Assembly: GCF_013030985.1 (NCBI RefSeq)
Contig: NZ_WPYP01000005.1
Coordinates: 237,353-301,352, forward strand
From: Ruegeria arenilitoris
GTDB lineage: Bacteria > Pseudomonadota > Alphaproteobacteria > Rhodobacterales > Rhodobacteraceae
DNA: 64,000 bases
Reading direction: 5' to 3'
Shown: in pieces, positions 35,284-43,545 of the stretch
Layout: each line of letters starts with the position of its first letter
How positions within the stretch are numbered: position 1 is the stretch's first letter
Program-made: the position numbers and the translations under genes
The notes under the pieces: model-generated
What the model was told of the DNA's origin: nothing
The model's input: the letters and a program-made list of their open reading frames with translations, nothing else
Database searches by the model: none

Positions 35284-36257
35284 ACTCCGTTCTTCCTGAT
35301 TTTTCCCGGTGGTGCGCCAAATACCCGTTTGAAGGCTTTGTTGAACGCAGGCTCTGACAAGTATCCGATGTCAGCGGCAATCTGCGAGATTGGTTGATCG
35401 GTAGACACCAACCTTTCGCTGGCCAGGTGCATACGCCACGTTGCAAGATACTGGATTGCTGGAACGCCTACCAACCCAGTAAACCGCGCCGCGAACGCGG
35501 ATCTGGACATACCAGCAACCTCCGCGAGAGCCTCGACTGTCCAAGCCGCAGCAGGCGTACGGTGAATGGCGACTATCGTGCGCCCGATCTGCGGGTCTCG
35601 CGCCGCTTTCAGCCAGCCGCGGTTTGCGTCTGGTGCGCTGTTCAGCCAACGACGAATGGCCTCGATGACAACGACATCTGCCAGGCGCGTAATCACGGTT
35701 TCGCCACCCGGTCTCAATTCCCGCGCCTCTTTTGCGATGAATTGCAAAGTTGCCTGTAGCCAGCTTCCGGCATCCTCTTCCCACGGGTCGATTTTGAGCA
35801 CATCCGGAAGCAAGCCCATCAACATACCACTGGCGGCGTGATCGATCCGGACGAGGCCGTACATGATGCCCGTCTCCGCTCCACCACCACCGTATTCCAG
35901 CGTTTCATAGAGCTCGGTCACCTTGCGAATGGGCAACTCTTCCAGCGTCAAAAGCGGCGTGTCTTCCGAGCTGAAAAAACCGATGGGCGCACCGTTGGTC
36001 ATCAAGACCAGGTCGCCTTTTTCGACCTCAAAGGGGTCGTCTTGTCCGACTTTCATGAAGCAACGCCCGTGCGTAATGACCGCAAAGCTCAGTATGTCGG
36101 GAAAGCCTGGTATGGACACGCCCCAAGGAGCGGACATGCGCGACTGGCAGTAGAATGTGCCGGTGAGCTTCAGAAGATGAAGGATTTCCCCCAGCGGATC
36201 GCCAATCGGCTGCGCCAGTGCATCGGGGTCGGGGACATGAGGGTTAAACTGGTTCAT
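35250..36257 (-). CDS. AraC-family regulator with cupin-type sensor
   Basis: A 335-residue protein with an N-terminal cupin domain (DPLGEILHLLKLTGTFYCQS then EKGDLVLMTNG) and C-terminal AraC helices (VEALAEVAGMSRSAFAARF and ISQIAADIGYLSEPAFNKAF). A GTG at 36281 would extend it by eight residues. Both it and 924-1838 have this architecture and each is divergent from an oxidoreductase. Its likely target is the NmrA-type gene at 36395. Confidence 0.88.
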   Translation of the reverse strand: MNQFNPHVPDPDALAQPIGDPLGEILHLLKLTGTFYCQSRMSAPWGVSIPGFPDILSFAVITHGRCFMKVGQDDPFEVEKGDLVLMTNGAPIGFFSSEDTPLLTLEELPIRKVTELYETLEYGGGGAETGIMYGLVRIDHAASGMLMGLLPDVLKIDPWEEDAGSWLQATLQFIAKEARELRPGGETVITRLADVVVIEAIRRWLNSAPDANRGWLKAARDPQIGRTIVAIHRTPAAAWTVEALAEVAGMSRSAFAARFTGLVGVPAIQYLATWRMHLASERLVSTDQPISQIAADIGYLSEPAFNKAFKRVFGAPPGKIRKNGVHSVSRRNLRN

Positions 36258-36394
36258 GTCATGAGATTGGACGAAATTCACCTGTTCGTCTATTCATATT
36301 GGACGATTGGATAAGAATGCGGGATTTTGAAGAATAGAACATCTCTTTTGATTGCCTAATTTCGGGCCATCAACTGAACTCATGGAGATGACCA

Positions 36395-37222
36395 ATGACA
36401 CAGCAATCCATTCTCGTACTTGGCGCAACAGGCAAAACCGGATCGCGGATCGCGACACGTCTGGAAGAAAAAGGGAAGACAGTCCGGCGCGGATCGCGGA
36501 ACAGTGAAACGCCATTTGACTGGGAACAACCGCAGAACTGGCCCGCAATCCTGGAAGGCGTTTCGGCTGCCTATATTTCTTACTTTCCTGACATCGCTTT
36601 TCCTGGCGCGGTTGAGCAAGTCGAAGCCTTCACAGCATTGGCTCGTGAAAAGGGATTACAGCGTCTTGTGCTGCTGACCGGGCGTGGCGAGTTTCATGCG
36701 GAACGAGCGGAAGCAGTCGTACGCAATTCCGGAGTTCCGTTCACTATCGTTCGTGCAGCATGGTTTGCACAAAACTTCTCTGAAGGGGCATTGCTTGGTC
36801 CGGTCATGGCAGGTGTCTTGCCGATGCCCGCCGGCGATGTACGCGAACCGATCATCGACGTGGACGACATCGCCGATGTTGCCGTAGCTGCTTTGACAGA
36901 AGAAGGACACGACGGCGAACTGTACGAGGTCACGGGACCACGTCTCATGACGTTTGCCGACATGGCCGCAGAGCTTTCGCGCGCCATGGGCAGGACTGTG
37001 CAATACCTGCCAATTTCATTCGAAGACTTTCACGCGGAAATCGCGCACGCGAATGGCGAGATGATTGCTGATGTGATCACGGACATCGCGCGTGAAACGC
37101 TGGACGGGCGCAATGCGAACCTCGCGGACGGTGTCCAGCGTGCGCTTGGACGCGCACCACGCGACTTCGCCGACTTCGCGAATAAAGCTGCAATGTCTGG
37201 TGCGTGGACCAGAGCCGCTTGA
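36395..37222 (+). CDS. NmrA-type NAD(P)H-binding protein
   Basis: A 275-residue atypical SDR. LGATGKTGSRIATRLEEKGK is the nucleotide site, RRGSRN the likely NADP phosphate clamp, and VRAAWFAQNFSEGALLGPV the family block. GAGATGACC is the ribosome region. It is a relative of the protein at 7479-8342. DUF4345 follows 28 bases on, so they are one unit under the divergent AraC protein. Confidence 0.85.
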   Translation: MTQQSILVLGATGKTGSRIATRLEEKGKTVRRGSRNSETPFDWEQPQNWPAILEGVSAAYISYFPDIAFPGAVEQVEAFTALAREKGLQRLVLLTGRGEFHAERAEAVVRNSGVPFTIVRAAWFAQNFSEGALLGPVMAGVLPMPAGDVREPIIDVDDIADVAVAALTEEGHDGELYEVTGPRLMTFADMAAELSRAMGRTVQYLPISFEDFHAEIAHANGEMIADVITDIARETLDGRNANLADGVQRALGRAPRDFADFANKAAMSGAWTRAA

Positions 37223-37250
37223 GCCAGGCCAAAGGACATTGGAGACAATC

Positions 37251-37655
37251 ATGAAACTTGAACTTAGACGCAGACTTATCTTGGGCATGTCCGGATTAAC
37301 GGCATTCGCCATAGGTCTGGCCATCACACTGGACCCACAGTCTTTCTACGCCAACTACGGCATCGTACTCTCGCCGCAGCCAAACCTGATGAGCGAGTTG
37401 CGCGCACCTGCTACCAATCTCGCGGTTCTTGGCCTGATCATCTTGTGCGGAGCATGTTACCAAAAGTTGGTCCAGACCTCAGCCTTGCTTGGAGTCACGG
37501 TATTTTCTGCTTTTGCCCTCGGTAGGACAATTAGTTTCGTCCTCGATGGCTTGCCATCTGACAGCATTCTTGCCGCATTTGCGATAGAGGTTTTTCTTGC
37601 TTTGCTTTGCCTGTGGGTTGTCGGTGGTAATGCGAAATCTGCAGCGCCGGCCTGA
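37251..37655 (+). CDS. DUF4345 family membrane protein
   Basis: A 134-residue protein with four predicted membrane helices (about 10-30, 50-68, 73-95, 103-125), beginning LRRRLILGMSGLTAFAIGLA. The layout and the segment LDPQSFYANYGI are those of DUF4345. GGAGACAATC precedes the ATG. The function is unknown; its pairing with an NmrA protein suggests they serve one stress response. Confidence 0.8.
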   Translation: MKLELRRRLILGMSGLTAFAIGLAITLDPQSFYANYGIVLSPQPNLMSELRAPATNLAVLGLIILCGACYQKLVQTSALLGVTVFSAFALGRTISFVLDGLPSDSILAAFAIEVFLALLCLWVVGGNAKSAAPA

Positions 37656-37659
37656 GGCG

Positions 37660-37745
37660 GCTTTGTCCGCATTTCGCGAATTCTGGCAGCCTTTGGATTT
37701 TGCGCTCGCAGCGAACGGCAGGTTCGACGGGCCGCGCCGCAGCAT
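37660..37745. repeat. Degenerate intergenic repeat, family B copy 2
   Basis: GCTTTGTCCGCA at 37660 and CAGCGAACGGC at 37709 correspond to the copy at 9773 and 9821. GACGGGCCGCGCCGCAGC at 37726 has a near-identical partner, GACGGGTCGCGCCGCAGC, at 42551. The remainder of the 37.66-38.15 kb gap shows no gene; a family C repeat lies at 37816-37853. Confidence 0.55.
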
Positions 37746-37815
37746 GGAGACTATGGGGTGAAGGTCAGGAAAGGGCCGGCCTTGAATGCTGAGTGACAGA
37801 CGCTGACGAGGATTA

Positions 37816-37853
37816 CTGCGTCGCCACTGAGGTCGGCTTCGAGCCCATACTGC
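37816..37853. repeat. Intergenic repeat, family C copy 1
   Basis: This 38-base stretch (core GAGGTCGGCTTCGAGCCCAT) aligns ungapped with 42685-42722 with about seven differences. A shorter third match lies at 8504-8526. All copies are intergenic. Confidence 0.55.
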
Positions 37854-38152
37854 CGAATGCTGCGTTGAGATTTAATGCCTGCGAAGCACAGTAAAGTCGG
37901 GTCTGCAAATTCTCAGGTTTGGTCTTTGGCGGGTCTTTTAGGCAATCATCGTTACTGCCTTGCGTTTTCTTGATACAGCCCTTGTGTACTTGCTTGGCAT
38001 TCAAAAAGCGCAACCTAGGGCTCTTTGCCAAACTGATCCCATGCCTCAATTAAATTTTTAGCAGGATCTGCGTTGCGCCTGCCGTCATTGTGTTGCAACC
38101 GAGCTTGAAGAAGTTGCCGCATATTTCGTGCGCTAATCTTTGGTGGAATGCA

Positions 38153-39481
38153 TCAGTACCTGTCCAGTGCGTTCAGTATTCTTTCTCGCGTTTCTTTTTC
38201 GCGGTGGAAAATCCGCTCCACAAGGAACTCAGATGGAAAATCTGGCCAAGTATCGCGCAATTCATCGATAAGTTTCTGAGCTTCTTGAGAGTTACCCAAT
38301 TGATCGTGAGCAACTGCTTGAAACAGGAGTGAGGGTGCGCTTACCGGTGCACCTGCGGCCGGCGCTCCTTCAAAGGCTTGGACAACGCTCTGATAGTTCC
38401 CAAGCATAAGCTGGGATACCCCCCAGATATTCCGCGCACCAAACCGGCCAGACCCTATTCGGGATCTTTCTGGATTGCTAACATCCGCTGCGAATTCAGG
38501 AGAGTTGGTCAGGATAGCGGTCATCCCGACAAGGTCGAGAACATGGCCATCCGTAGGTGCAAGCTCAGAAGATATTTTTGCATGTTTCAATGCATCGTCC
38601 GGTCGATCTGAAACAGCAAGTACCCAACCTTGTGCCGCGTTCGCCCAAGCGTCTGCCGGGGACAAATCAAGTGCTTTATCCGCCAGAATCGAAGCTTGTC
38701 TTAGAAGATCATCCTTTTGTATCGCATCCGCTGAAAGCAGCGCCAGCGTCGCCGAGACTTGAGCCGATCCGGCGTACCCGTCAGACAAGGCCGGGTCGAG
38801 CTCGGTCGCATGCTGAAACATACTCAGCGCCATTTGCTGGCGTTTGACATCAAAAACAGGAAACAACAGTCCGCGGGCTTGCTCGGCAATGTTTGCCGCT
38901 TGGAGTCTCACCAAAGACTGTTCACCGAGAGCAGTGCGCTCTGCCTGCTTTTTGGAGGGAGTTGTCGCCAGCGGCACTGCGCTTTCCTTAACCACCCACA
39001 GGCCAAAAGCAGCACAGGCTGCCAAAACACCCAAGCCAGCAAAGAGCGGCAGCCGCGATTTGCCAGCAGGCTTATTCTGGTCAGGCGTCTCTGAAGATTG
39101 CTGTTCAACCGAGGGCTCGAATGAGAATCGTGGCTTGTACCCGCCCGGATCGACAAAGATGTGGACACCTTCGCCATCACCAAAGTCTTCGTAGAACTCT
39201 CGCAACAGCCGACGTAACCGTCGCGCCTCTACGCGAACGAGGTTTTGACCGCCCGTGCCATCAATGCGTCTTTGATAGACTTCAACGGCGATTGCCTTGC
39301 CTCGGATCTGCGCACCGCGACCTGCCAGGGTTTCCTCGACCACATAGGTAAGAAACTGCTGAAGGCGGGGTGAAGATTGAAACGCCTCGCTTGTTACAAT
39401 GCGCTGTAGAGCCTGTCGGACAAGTTCCGGTGACGGTTGCCCAACGGGTTGATCTACCGGCAAATCACTAGCTTTGTTCAA
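38153..39481 (-). CDS. Membrane-anchored winged-helix/TPR protein
   Basis: A 442-residue protein with three parts. A cytoplasmic DNA-binding-like domain covers about residues 15-120 (ALQRIVTSEAFQSSPRLQQF, and LVRVEARRLRRLLREFYEDF near 80-100). A single membrane helix lies near 145-165 (LFAGLGVLAACAAFGLWVV). A periplasmic TPR-like tail follows (ALSMFQHATELDPALSDGYA and similar repeats). The start is a TTG at 39481 preceded by GGGGGTGAG. The layout is that of CadC/ToxR-like one-component membrane regulators. Target and signal are unknown. Confidence 0.75.
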   Translation of the reverse strand: MNKASDLPVDQPVGQPSPELVRQALQRIVTSEAFQSSPRLQQFLTYVVEETLAGRGAQIRGKAIAVEVYQRRIDGTGGQNLVRVEARRLRRLLREFYEDFGDGEGVHIFVDPGGYKPRFSFEPSVEQQSSETPDQNKPAGKSRLPLFAGLGVLAACAAFGLWVVKESAVPLATTPSKKQAERTALGEQSLVRLQAANIAEQARGLLFPVFDVKRQQMALSMFQHATELDPALSDGYAGSAQVSATLALLSADAIQKDDLLRQASILADKALDLSPADAWANAAQGWVLAVSDRPDDALKHAKISSELAPTDGHVLDLVGMTAILTNSPEFAADVSNPERSRIGSGRFGARNIWGVSQLMLGNYQSVVQAFEGAPAAGAPVSAPSLLFQAVAHDQLGNSQEAQKLIDELRDTWPDFPSEFLVERIFHREKETRERILNALDRY

Positions 39482-39580
39482 GGCAAACTCACCCCCAACT
39501 AACGGTGACTCACTTGGTCGTCATGGTCAACCGCACTTATCCTGATCTTGGAATGGGTAGTGGGCACCGGAAATTTTTCA

Positions 39581-39814
39581 GTGGTAACAGACCTGCACGA
39601 TGAGATCCCTGAACTTGCAGATGCGCTGTCTGAGCGTGTTGAACCAGATGTGTTTCTGAGCGAAGCCGTCGAAGATTTCAGGAAGGTTTGCACGCTGATG
39701 GACGACACGTCGATCACAGCGTCCGAGCGCGCCGAATGGGCTCACATCAAATCTGAACTTTTGAACGAGCTGCGCCGAATGGTTCAGCGAAAACTCCGCA
39801 ACACTTCTGAGTAA
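39581..39814 (+). CDS. Small protein upstream of the MBL-fold gene
   Basis: A 77-residue acidic, helical protein (LHDEIPELADALSERVEPDV, then FLSEAVEDFRKV) ending nine bases before the MBL-fold gene. I do not recognise a family. GTG 39581 is the start I favour; a TTG at 39548 would add 11 residues, and both are weak. The close spacing and the AGGACGAGG site of the next gene suggest one operon. Confidence 0.5.
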   Translation: MVTDLHDEIPELADALSERVEPDVFLSEAVEDFRKVCTLMDDTSITASERAEWAHIKSELLNELRRMVQRKLRNTSE

Positions 39815-39823
39815 GGACGAGGC

Positions 39824-41287
39824 ATGACCAAGGAAGACAATGGAAGAGACCTGGCGAACAAACAGGTCAGGGAAACCGAGCAAATTCAGGACCCGTCACG
39901 TCGGAGTGTTCTGAAAGGTCTTGCAACTGGTGCCGCTGCAACCGGAGCGGCAGGGTTCGCAGCGGGAAGCGCCGAAGCCCATGAAGGTAGCGGCCCATTG
40001 GGTGAATCGCTCAAGAACCCTTATGGTGGCCGACCCGCCGGCGGTATCTCTCTTCCAGAGTACTTCCGTCCGACAAAGTATATGACCGGCTCCAATGCCA
40101 ACTATTTCCCTCTGAGCGAAGAGCTGGGCCGGGATGAGATGCGCATCTCATTCTGCGGCTCAACACCATACCCACCGCGCGAAGATCAGGCCGGCACTTG
40201 CATCATGGTCGAATTAGGTAACGGAAAACGTTTCTTCTTCGACTTCGGATCGGGTTGTGTTCGCAACATCATTGGCATGCAAGTGCCAGGTCAGTTGATT
40301 AACGACATCTTTATTTCGCACTTACATGTCGATCACTACGCAGACATCCCCTACATCTACCCGTTCCGGGCGTGGTCCGGTGGCTATACACCGCTGCGCA
40401 TCCATGGCCCATCTGGCCGTACTCCCGAGCTGGGCACAAAAGGTATGGTCGATGGGATGAAGCAGATGCTGCGCTGGCATCTGGAAGCGTTCGATGTTTT
40501 CCCAATCGGTGATGGCTATGAAATTGAGGTGAACGAGTTCGATTTCCGGCAGGAGGGCGACATTGTCTATGATCAGGACGGAGTGACCGTGCGTTCGTGG
40601 CCTCGAAGCCATGCGAAAGACGGCGCAGTGGGTTATCGTCTCGACTGGAACGGACTTAGCTTTGTCTGGACCGGTGATGGCCGCCCGGATGAGCTTTCAC
40701 GCAAATATGGCGAAGGCGCCGATGTATTCGTGACCGAGATGTCAGGACAGGATATCGGTCAGTTAATGACCTATAAATACGGTATCCCGCAGCAGCTGTT
40801 CAACTACACAATCGATACGCACCACACGTCGCATTACGCGGTCGGTAAACTGTTTGCGGATGCGCGTCCTCGGCTGGGCATGGTGACGCACTACACCCAG
40901 GATGAAGACATTGATGCGGAGATGCTGGCTGGTATCCGCGCGCATTATGATGGGTTGTTCCAGTGGGGGCTCGATGTGGCGGTGGTGAACGTCACCAAGG
41001 ATGCAATTTGGTACCGCAAGGCTGTTCTGCCTGGAAAATCGGGCACGGTTCCACCATTCCGCGAGTTGCAGGCCGAGGTGGATGCCGGACGGCTTGAATT
41101 GCCCGACGAAGTCACATTGCCGAACCCCCGTTTGACCCGCGCCGAGCAACAGGATCAAAAATATCGCGACATGGAGATCGACCCCAAAGAGTACTATCCG
41201 GAAGACGTTTATCGTGAACCCGATGGAAACTGGCCGAAAGATTTCACGATCAAGGTCTCAGACGTCATGGGTCCCCGTGAAGACTGA
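39824..41287 (+). CDS. Tat-exported MBL-fold metallo-hydrolase
   Basis: A 487-residue protein. A Tat signal (SRRSVLKGL near residue 26, hydrophobic to about 46) is followed by a metallo-beta-lactamase fold. The metal motif HLHVDHYAD is at 166-174, with further ligands probably in RSHAKDG, TGDGRPD and DTHHTSH. The C-terminal 90 residues are an unusual Pro/Asp-rich extension. A CobW-type GTPase, a metal-insertion family, is 18 bases downstream, which supports a metal-loaded enzyme. The family resembles the GntH-like MBL proteins that annotators link to guanitoxin; I see no other such genes here, so the substrate is left open. Confidence 0.8.
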   Translation: MTKEDNGRDLANKQVRETEQIQDPSRRSVLKGLATGAAATGAAGFAAGSAEAHEGSGPLGESLKNPYGGRPAGGISLPEYFRPTKYMTGSNANYFPLSEELGRDEMRISFCGSTPYPPREDQAGTCIMVELGNGKRFFFDFGSGCVRNIIGMQVPGQLINDIFISHLHVDHYADIPYIYPFRAWSGGYTPLRIHGPSGRTPELGTKGMVDGMKQMLRWHLEAFDVFPIGDGYEIEVNEFDFRQEGDIVYDQDGVTVRSWPRSHAKDGAVGYRLDWNGLSFVWTGDGRPDELSRKYGEGADVFVTEMSGQDIGQLMTYKYGIPQQLFNYTIDTHHTSHYAVGKLFADARPRLGMVTHYTQDEDIDAEMLAGIRAHYDGLFQWGLDVAVVNVTKDAIWYRKAVLPGKSGTVPPFRELQAEVDAGRLELPDEVTLPNPRLTRAEQQDQKYRDMEIDPKEYYPEDVYREPDGNWPKDFTIKVSDVMGPRED

Positions 41288-41304
41288 TCGCAGAGGATTA
41301 AACC

Positions 41305-42285
41305 ATGATTGAATTCGGCTCGACCTCGGCGGTCCCCGTCACCATCCTTACCGGTTTCCTCGGGGCCGGTAAGACAACTCTTTTGAACCGTATATTAACG
41401 GGCAATCACGGGCTGCGTGTCGCCGTTTTGGTCAATGACTTCGGTTCCATCAACGTTGACGCCGATCTTGTGGTCGGCGTTGAGGATGACGTCATGAGCC
41501 TAGCCAACGGCTGCGTCTGCTGCTCGATCAGGGACGACTTGATCGAAACAGTGGAAGCCGTCCTCAAGAGGCCGGAGAGGCCTGAATACATCCTGCTTGA
41601 GGCAAGTGGAGTTTCTGACCCGTCGTCGATTGCGATGACCTTCACCGATCAACGGTTCCGCGACATGATCCGATTAGACAGCATCATGTGCCTTGTGGAT
41701 GCCGAGCAGGTGTTCGCTGCACCGGAACAGATGGAACTGAAACTGCGCCAGATCGCTTTTTCTGACATGGTGATCCTCAACAAGGTTGATCTGGTTGACC
41801 GCGCAACTGTTCAAAAGGTGCACGACTGGCTCGGATCGAGATTCCGTCGCTACCGGCTTGTCGAAGCAGTCAATGCTGACGTACCGCTCGACATCCTTCT
41901 ATCGGTGGGGCGCTTCGCCGCCGAGCAGCTGGATGCCGAACTGCCAGATCATCAAGAACATGGCCCCGGCTGTGGATGTATCGATCACGACCATGCGGCT
42001 CAGTTTTCGACCACCATGATGCAGTCCGAACGACCCGTCCCCTTGTCCGGGCTACGCGCGGCGATCAAACGCTTGCCAGGCGAAGTCTATAGGGTAAAGG
42101 GTTTTGTGCTGTCTGAAGAGGACCCGGACCATCGCGTTGTGGTGCAGGTCGTTGGCAAACGCATCGACATTGCGCGCGAGGAGAGGTGGGGGGCACGTAA
42201 ACCCGAAACCCGCCTGATCGCTATCGGAGCACCTGGAGCAGTTTCAGAGCGCATGCTGGAGGACGTGTTTCTAGAGCCCGTTTGA
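41305..42285 (+). CDS. CobW/COG0523 G3E GTPase (metallochaperone)
   Basis: A 326-residue GTPase. LTGFLGAGKTTLLNRIL is the P-loop (about 17-31), the metal motif is CVCCS at 71-75, and the C-terminal part has GCGCIDHDHAAQF, a Cys/His cluster typical of Zn- or Co-related members, then a CobW_C domain. CAGAGGA precedes the ATG. It lies directly behind the MBL-fold hydrolase and probably supplies or inserts its metal. Since the hydrolase is exported folded through Tat, metal insertion would take place in the cytoplasm first. Confidence 0.88.
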   Translation: MIEFGSTSAVPVTILTGFLGAGKTTLLNRILTGNHGLRVAVLVNDFGSINVDADLVVGVEDDVMSLANGCVCCSIRDDLIETVEAVLKRPERPEYILLEASGVSDPSSIAMTFTDQRFRDMIRLDSIMCLVDAEQVFAAPEQMELKLRQIAFSDMVILNKVDLVDRATVQKVHDWLGSRFRRYRLVEAVNADVPLDILLSVGRFAAEQLDAELPDHQEHGPGCGCIDHDHAAQFSTTMMQSERPVPLSGLRAAIKRLPGEVYRVKGFVLSEEDPDHRVVVQVVGKRIDIAREERWGARKPETRLIAIGAPGAVSERMLEDVFLEPV

Positions 42286-42893
42286 TTGGGCGTTGGCTCA
42301 ATGTGGGTTGATATGATGTAAGTTCGGCGCATAGGCAACCAAAGTTGGCCTGCTGTCATAGGTGGTTCGCTATCAGCACACACTCATGCGCAGGCTGACT
42401 CGCAATTGTGCAGAATGAAGCACCATGACGGAGTACTCGAATGCAGACGTCGGGGCCGCTTCCCTGCAACGGTGCGAAAGTCTGCAAAGTTGCGCACAGT
42501 GTGAGTTAGCCGATCGCGTGATTGTGGCTTTGCGGCGAGTGTCTCTTCTGACGGGTCGCGCCGCAGCGAAAATAGCCTAAGGTGGATGGCAGGTAAGTTT
42601 GGTGTTTCCATGATTGATCCTCTGATCCGCCATGCCCTCCCAAAACGACAACCCGACGTTGATGCGAGGCTATATCACATGATGCTGTGTTGCCTCTGAG
42701 GTCGGCGGCGAGCCCAAGCTGCTTGATGCCGTATTTTTCCTGAAGCTAGACTATAGGTGCTGCGTAGTCGTAGGGCTCTTTCCGCAATATTCTGTCAATC
42801 TTCTCGCGCCTAAAGGATGCCATGCGATCACTTTCGACCCCCTATGCCGTAATCAACTGCAGATGTGCTTGACGACAAGGGTATCTCGACCTA
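42286..42893. repeat. Intergenic region with degenerate repeats, no gene
   Basis: About 600 bases without a credible gene. It holds family C copy 2 (42685-42722) and the GACGGGTCGCGCCGCAGC match at 42551 to the family B copy at 37726. Elsewhere the sequence looks like old, decayed repeat material. The gap ends at the TetR operator. Confidence 0.5.
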
Positions 42894-42910
42894 ATTAGTT
42901 AGTAACTAAT
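42894..42910. promoter_or_regulatory. TetR-type operator palindrome
   Basis: ATTAGTTAGTAACTAAT: arms of eight bases are perfectly complementary around a single G. It is 20 bases before the TetR gene start. Its form, size and position are those of an autoregulatory TetR operator controlling the tetR-exporter operon. Confidence 0.8.
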
Positions 42911-42930
42911 CACTAACAAACAGGTGCGCA

Positions 42931-43545
42931 ATGCCTACTCGTAAGCCTGCAGATGAACGCAAGACTGAGATCGTACAGGCAATGCTGCGTCTCGCGGACG
43001 AGTTGGGCCCGGATCGTCTGACCACGCAGTCGGTTGCTGATGCAGTAGGGTTGACGCAGCCCGCAATCTTCCGGCACTTCGCGACCAAGCAGGATTTATG
43101 GCAGGCGGTGGCTGCGGTGATTTCTGACCGCCTCAAGACTGCGTGGGCTGACGCGCTGAAGACATCCGACGATCCGACAGCCCGGATAAAAGCGTTGATC
43201 TTGGCGCAATTGCACCAGATCGAGACAATGCCGGCCATCCCGTCCATCCTATTCTCGCGTGAGTTACAGGTAGAAAACGACGATCTGCGCCAATCCGTTC
43301 TTGCGCTGATGACCGAATTGGTCGCCTTGCTGGCCATTGAATTGACCAAGGGACAGAAAGCGGGCCTGTTCGACACAGACCTACGGCCAGAAGACGGGGC
43401 GCTATTGTTGGTCTCGCTGGTGCAGGGGCTGGCGATCCGTTGGACTTTGGGGAAGCGCAGTTTCGCATTGGAATCCGAAGGACGCCGATTGCTCGACGCT
43501 CAGATGCGGCTGTTCCGAAAAGCAAGTACGGAGGTTTCGCCATGA
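42931..43545 (+). CDS. TetR-family repressor of the exporter operon
   Basis: A 204-residue TetR protein: helix-turn-helix at about 25-65 (LTTQSVADAVGLTQPAIFRH then FATKQDLWQAV) and a ligand domain. Its last codon overlaps the start of the HlyD-like gene (ATGA), so it is co-translated with the exporter it presumably represses. The palindrome at 42894-42910 is its likely site. Confidence 0.9.
   Translation: MPTRKPADERKTEIVQAMLRLADELGPDRLTTQSVADAVGLTQPAIFRHFATKQDLWQAVAAVISDRLKTAWADALKTSDDPTARIKALILAQLHQIETMPAIPSILFSRELQVENDDLRQSVLALMTELVALLAIELTKGQKAGLFDTDLRPEDGALLLVSLVQGLAIRWTLGKRSFALESEGRRLLDAQMRLFRKASTEVSP

Noticed and set aside
39824..41287. Guanitoxin biosynthesis function for the MBL-fold protein
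   Set aside because: Family resemblance only; no other guanitoxin genes are in the window.
42384..42611. 75-residue reverse open frame
   Set aside because: Lies in decayed repeat sequence with no start signal.
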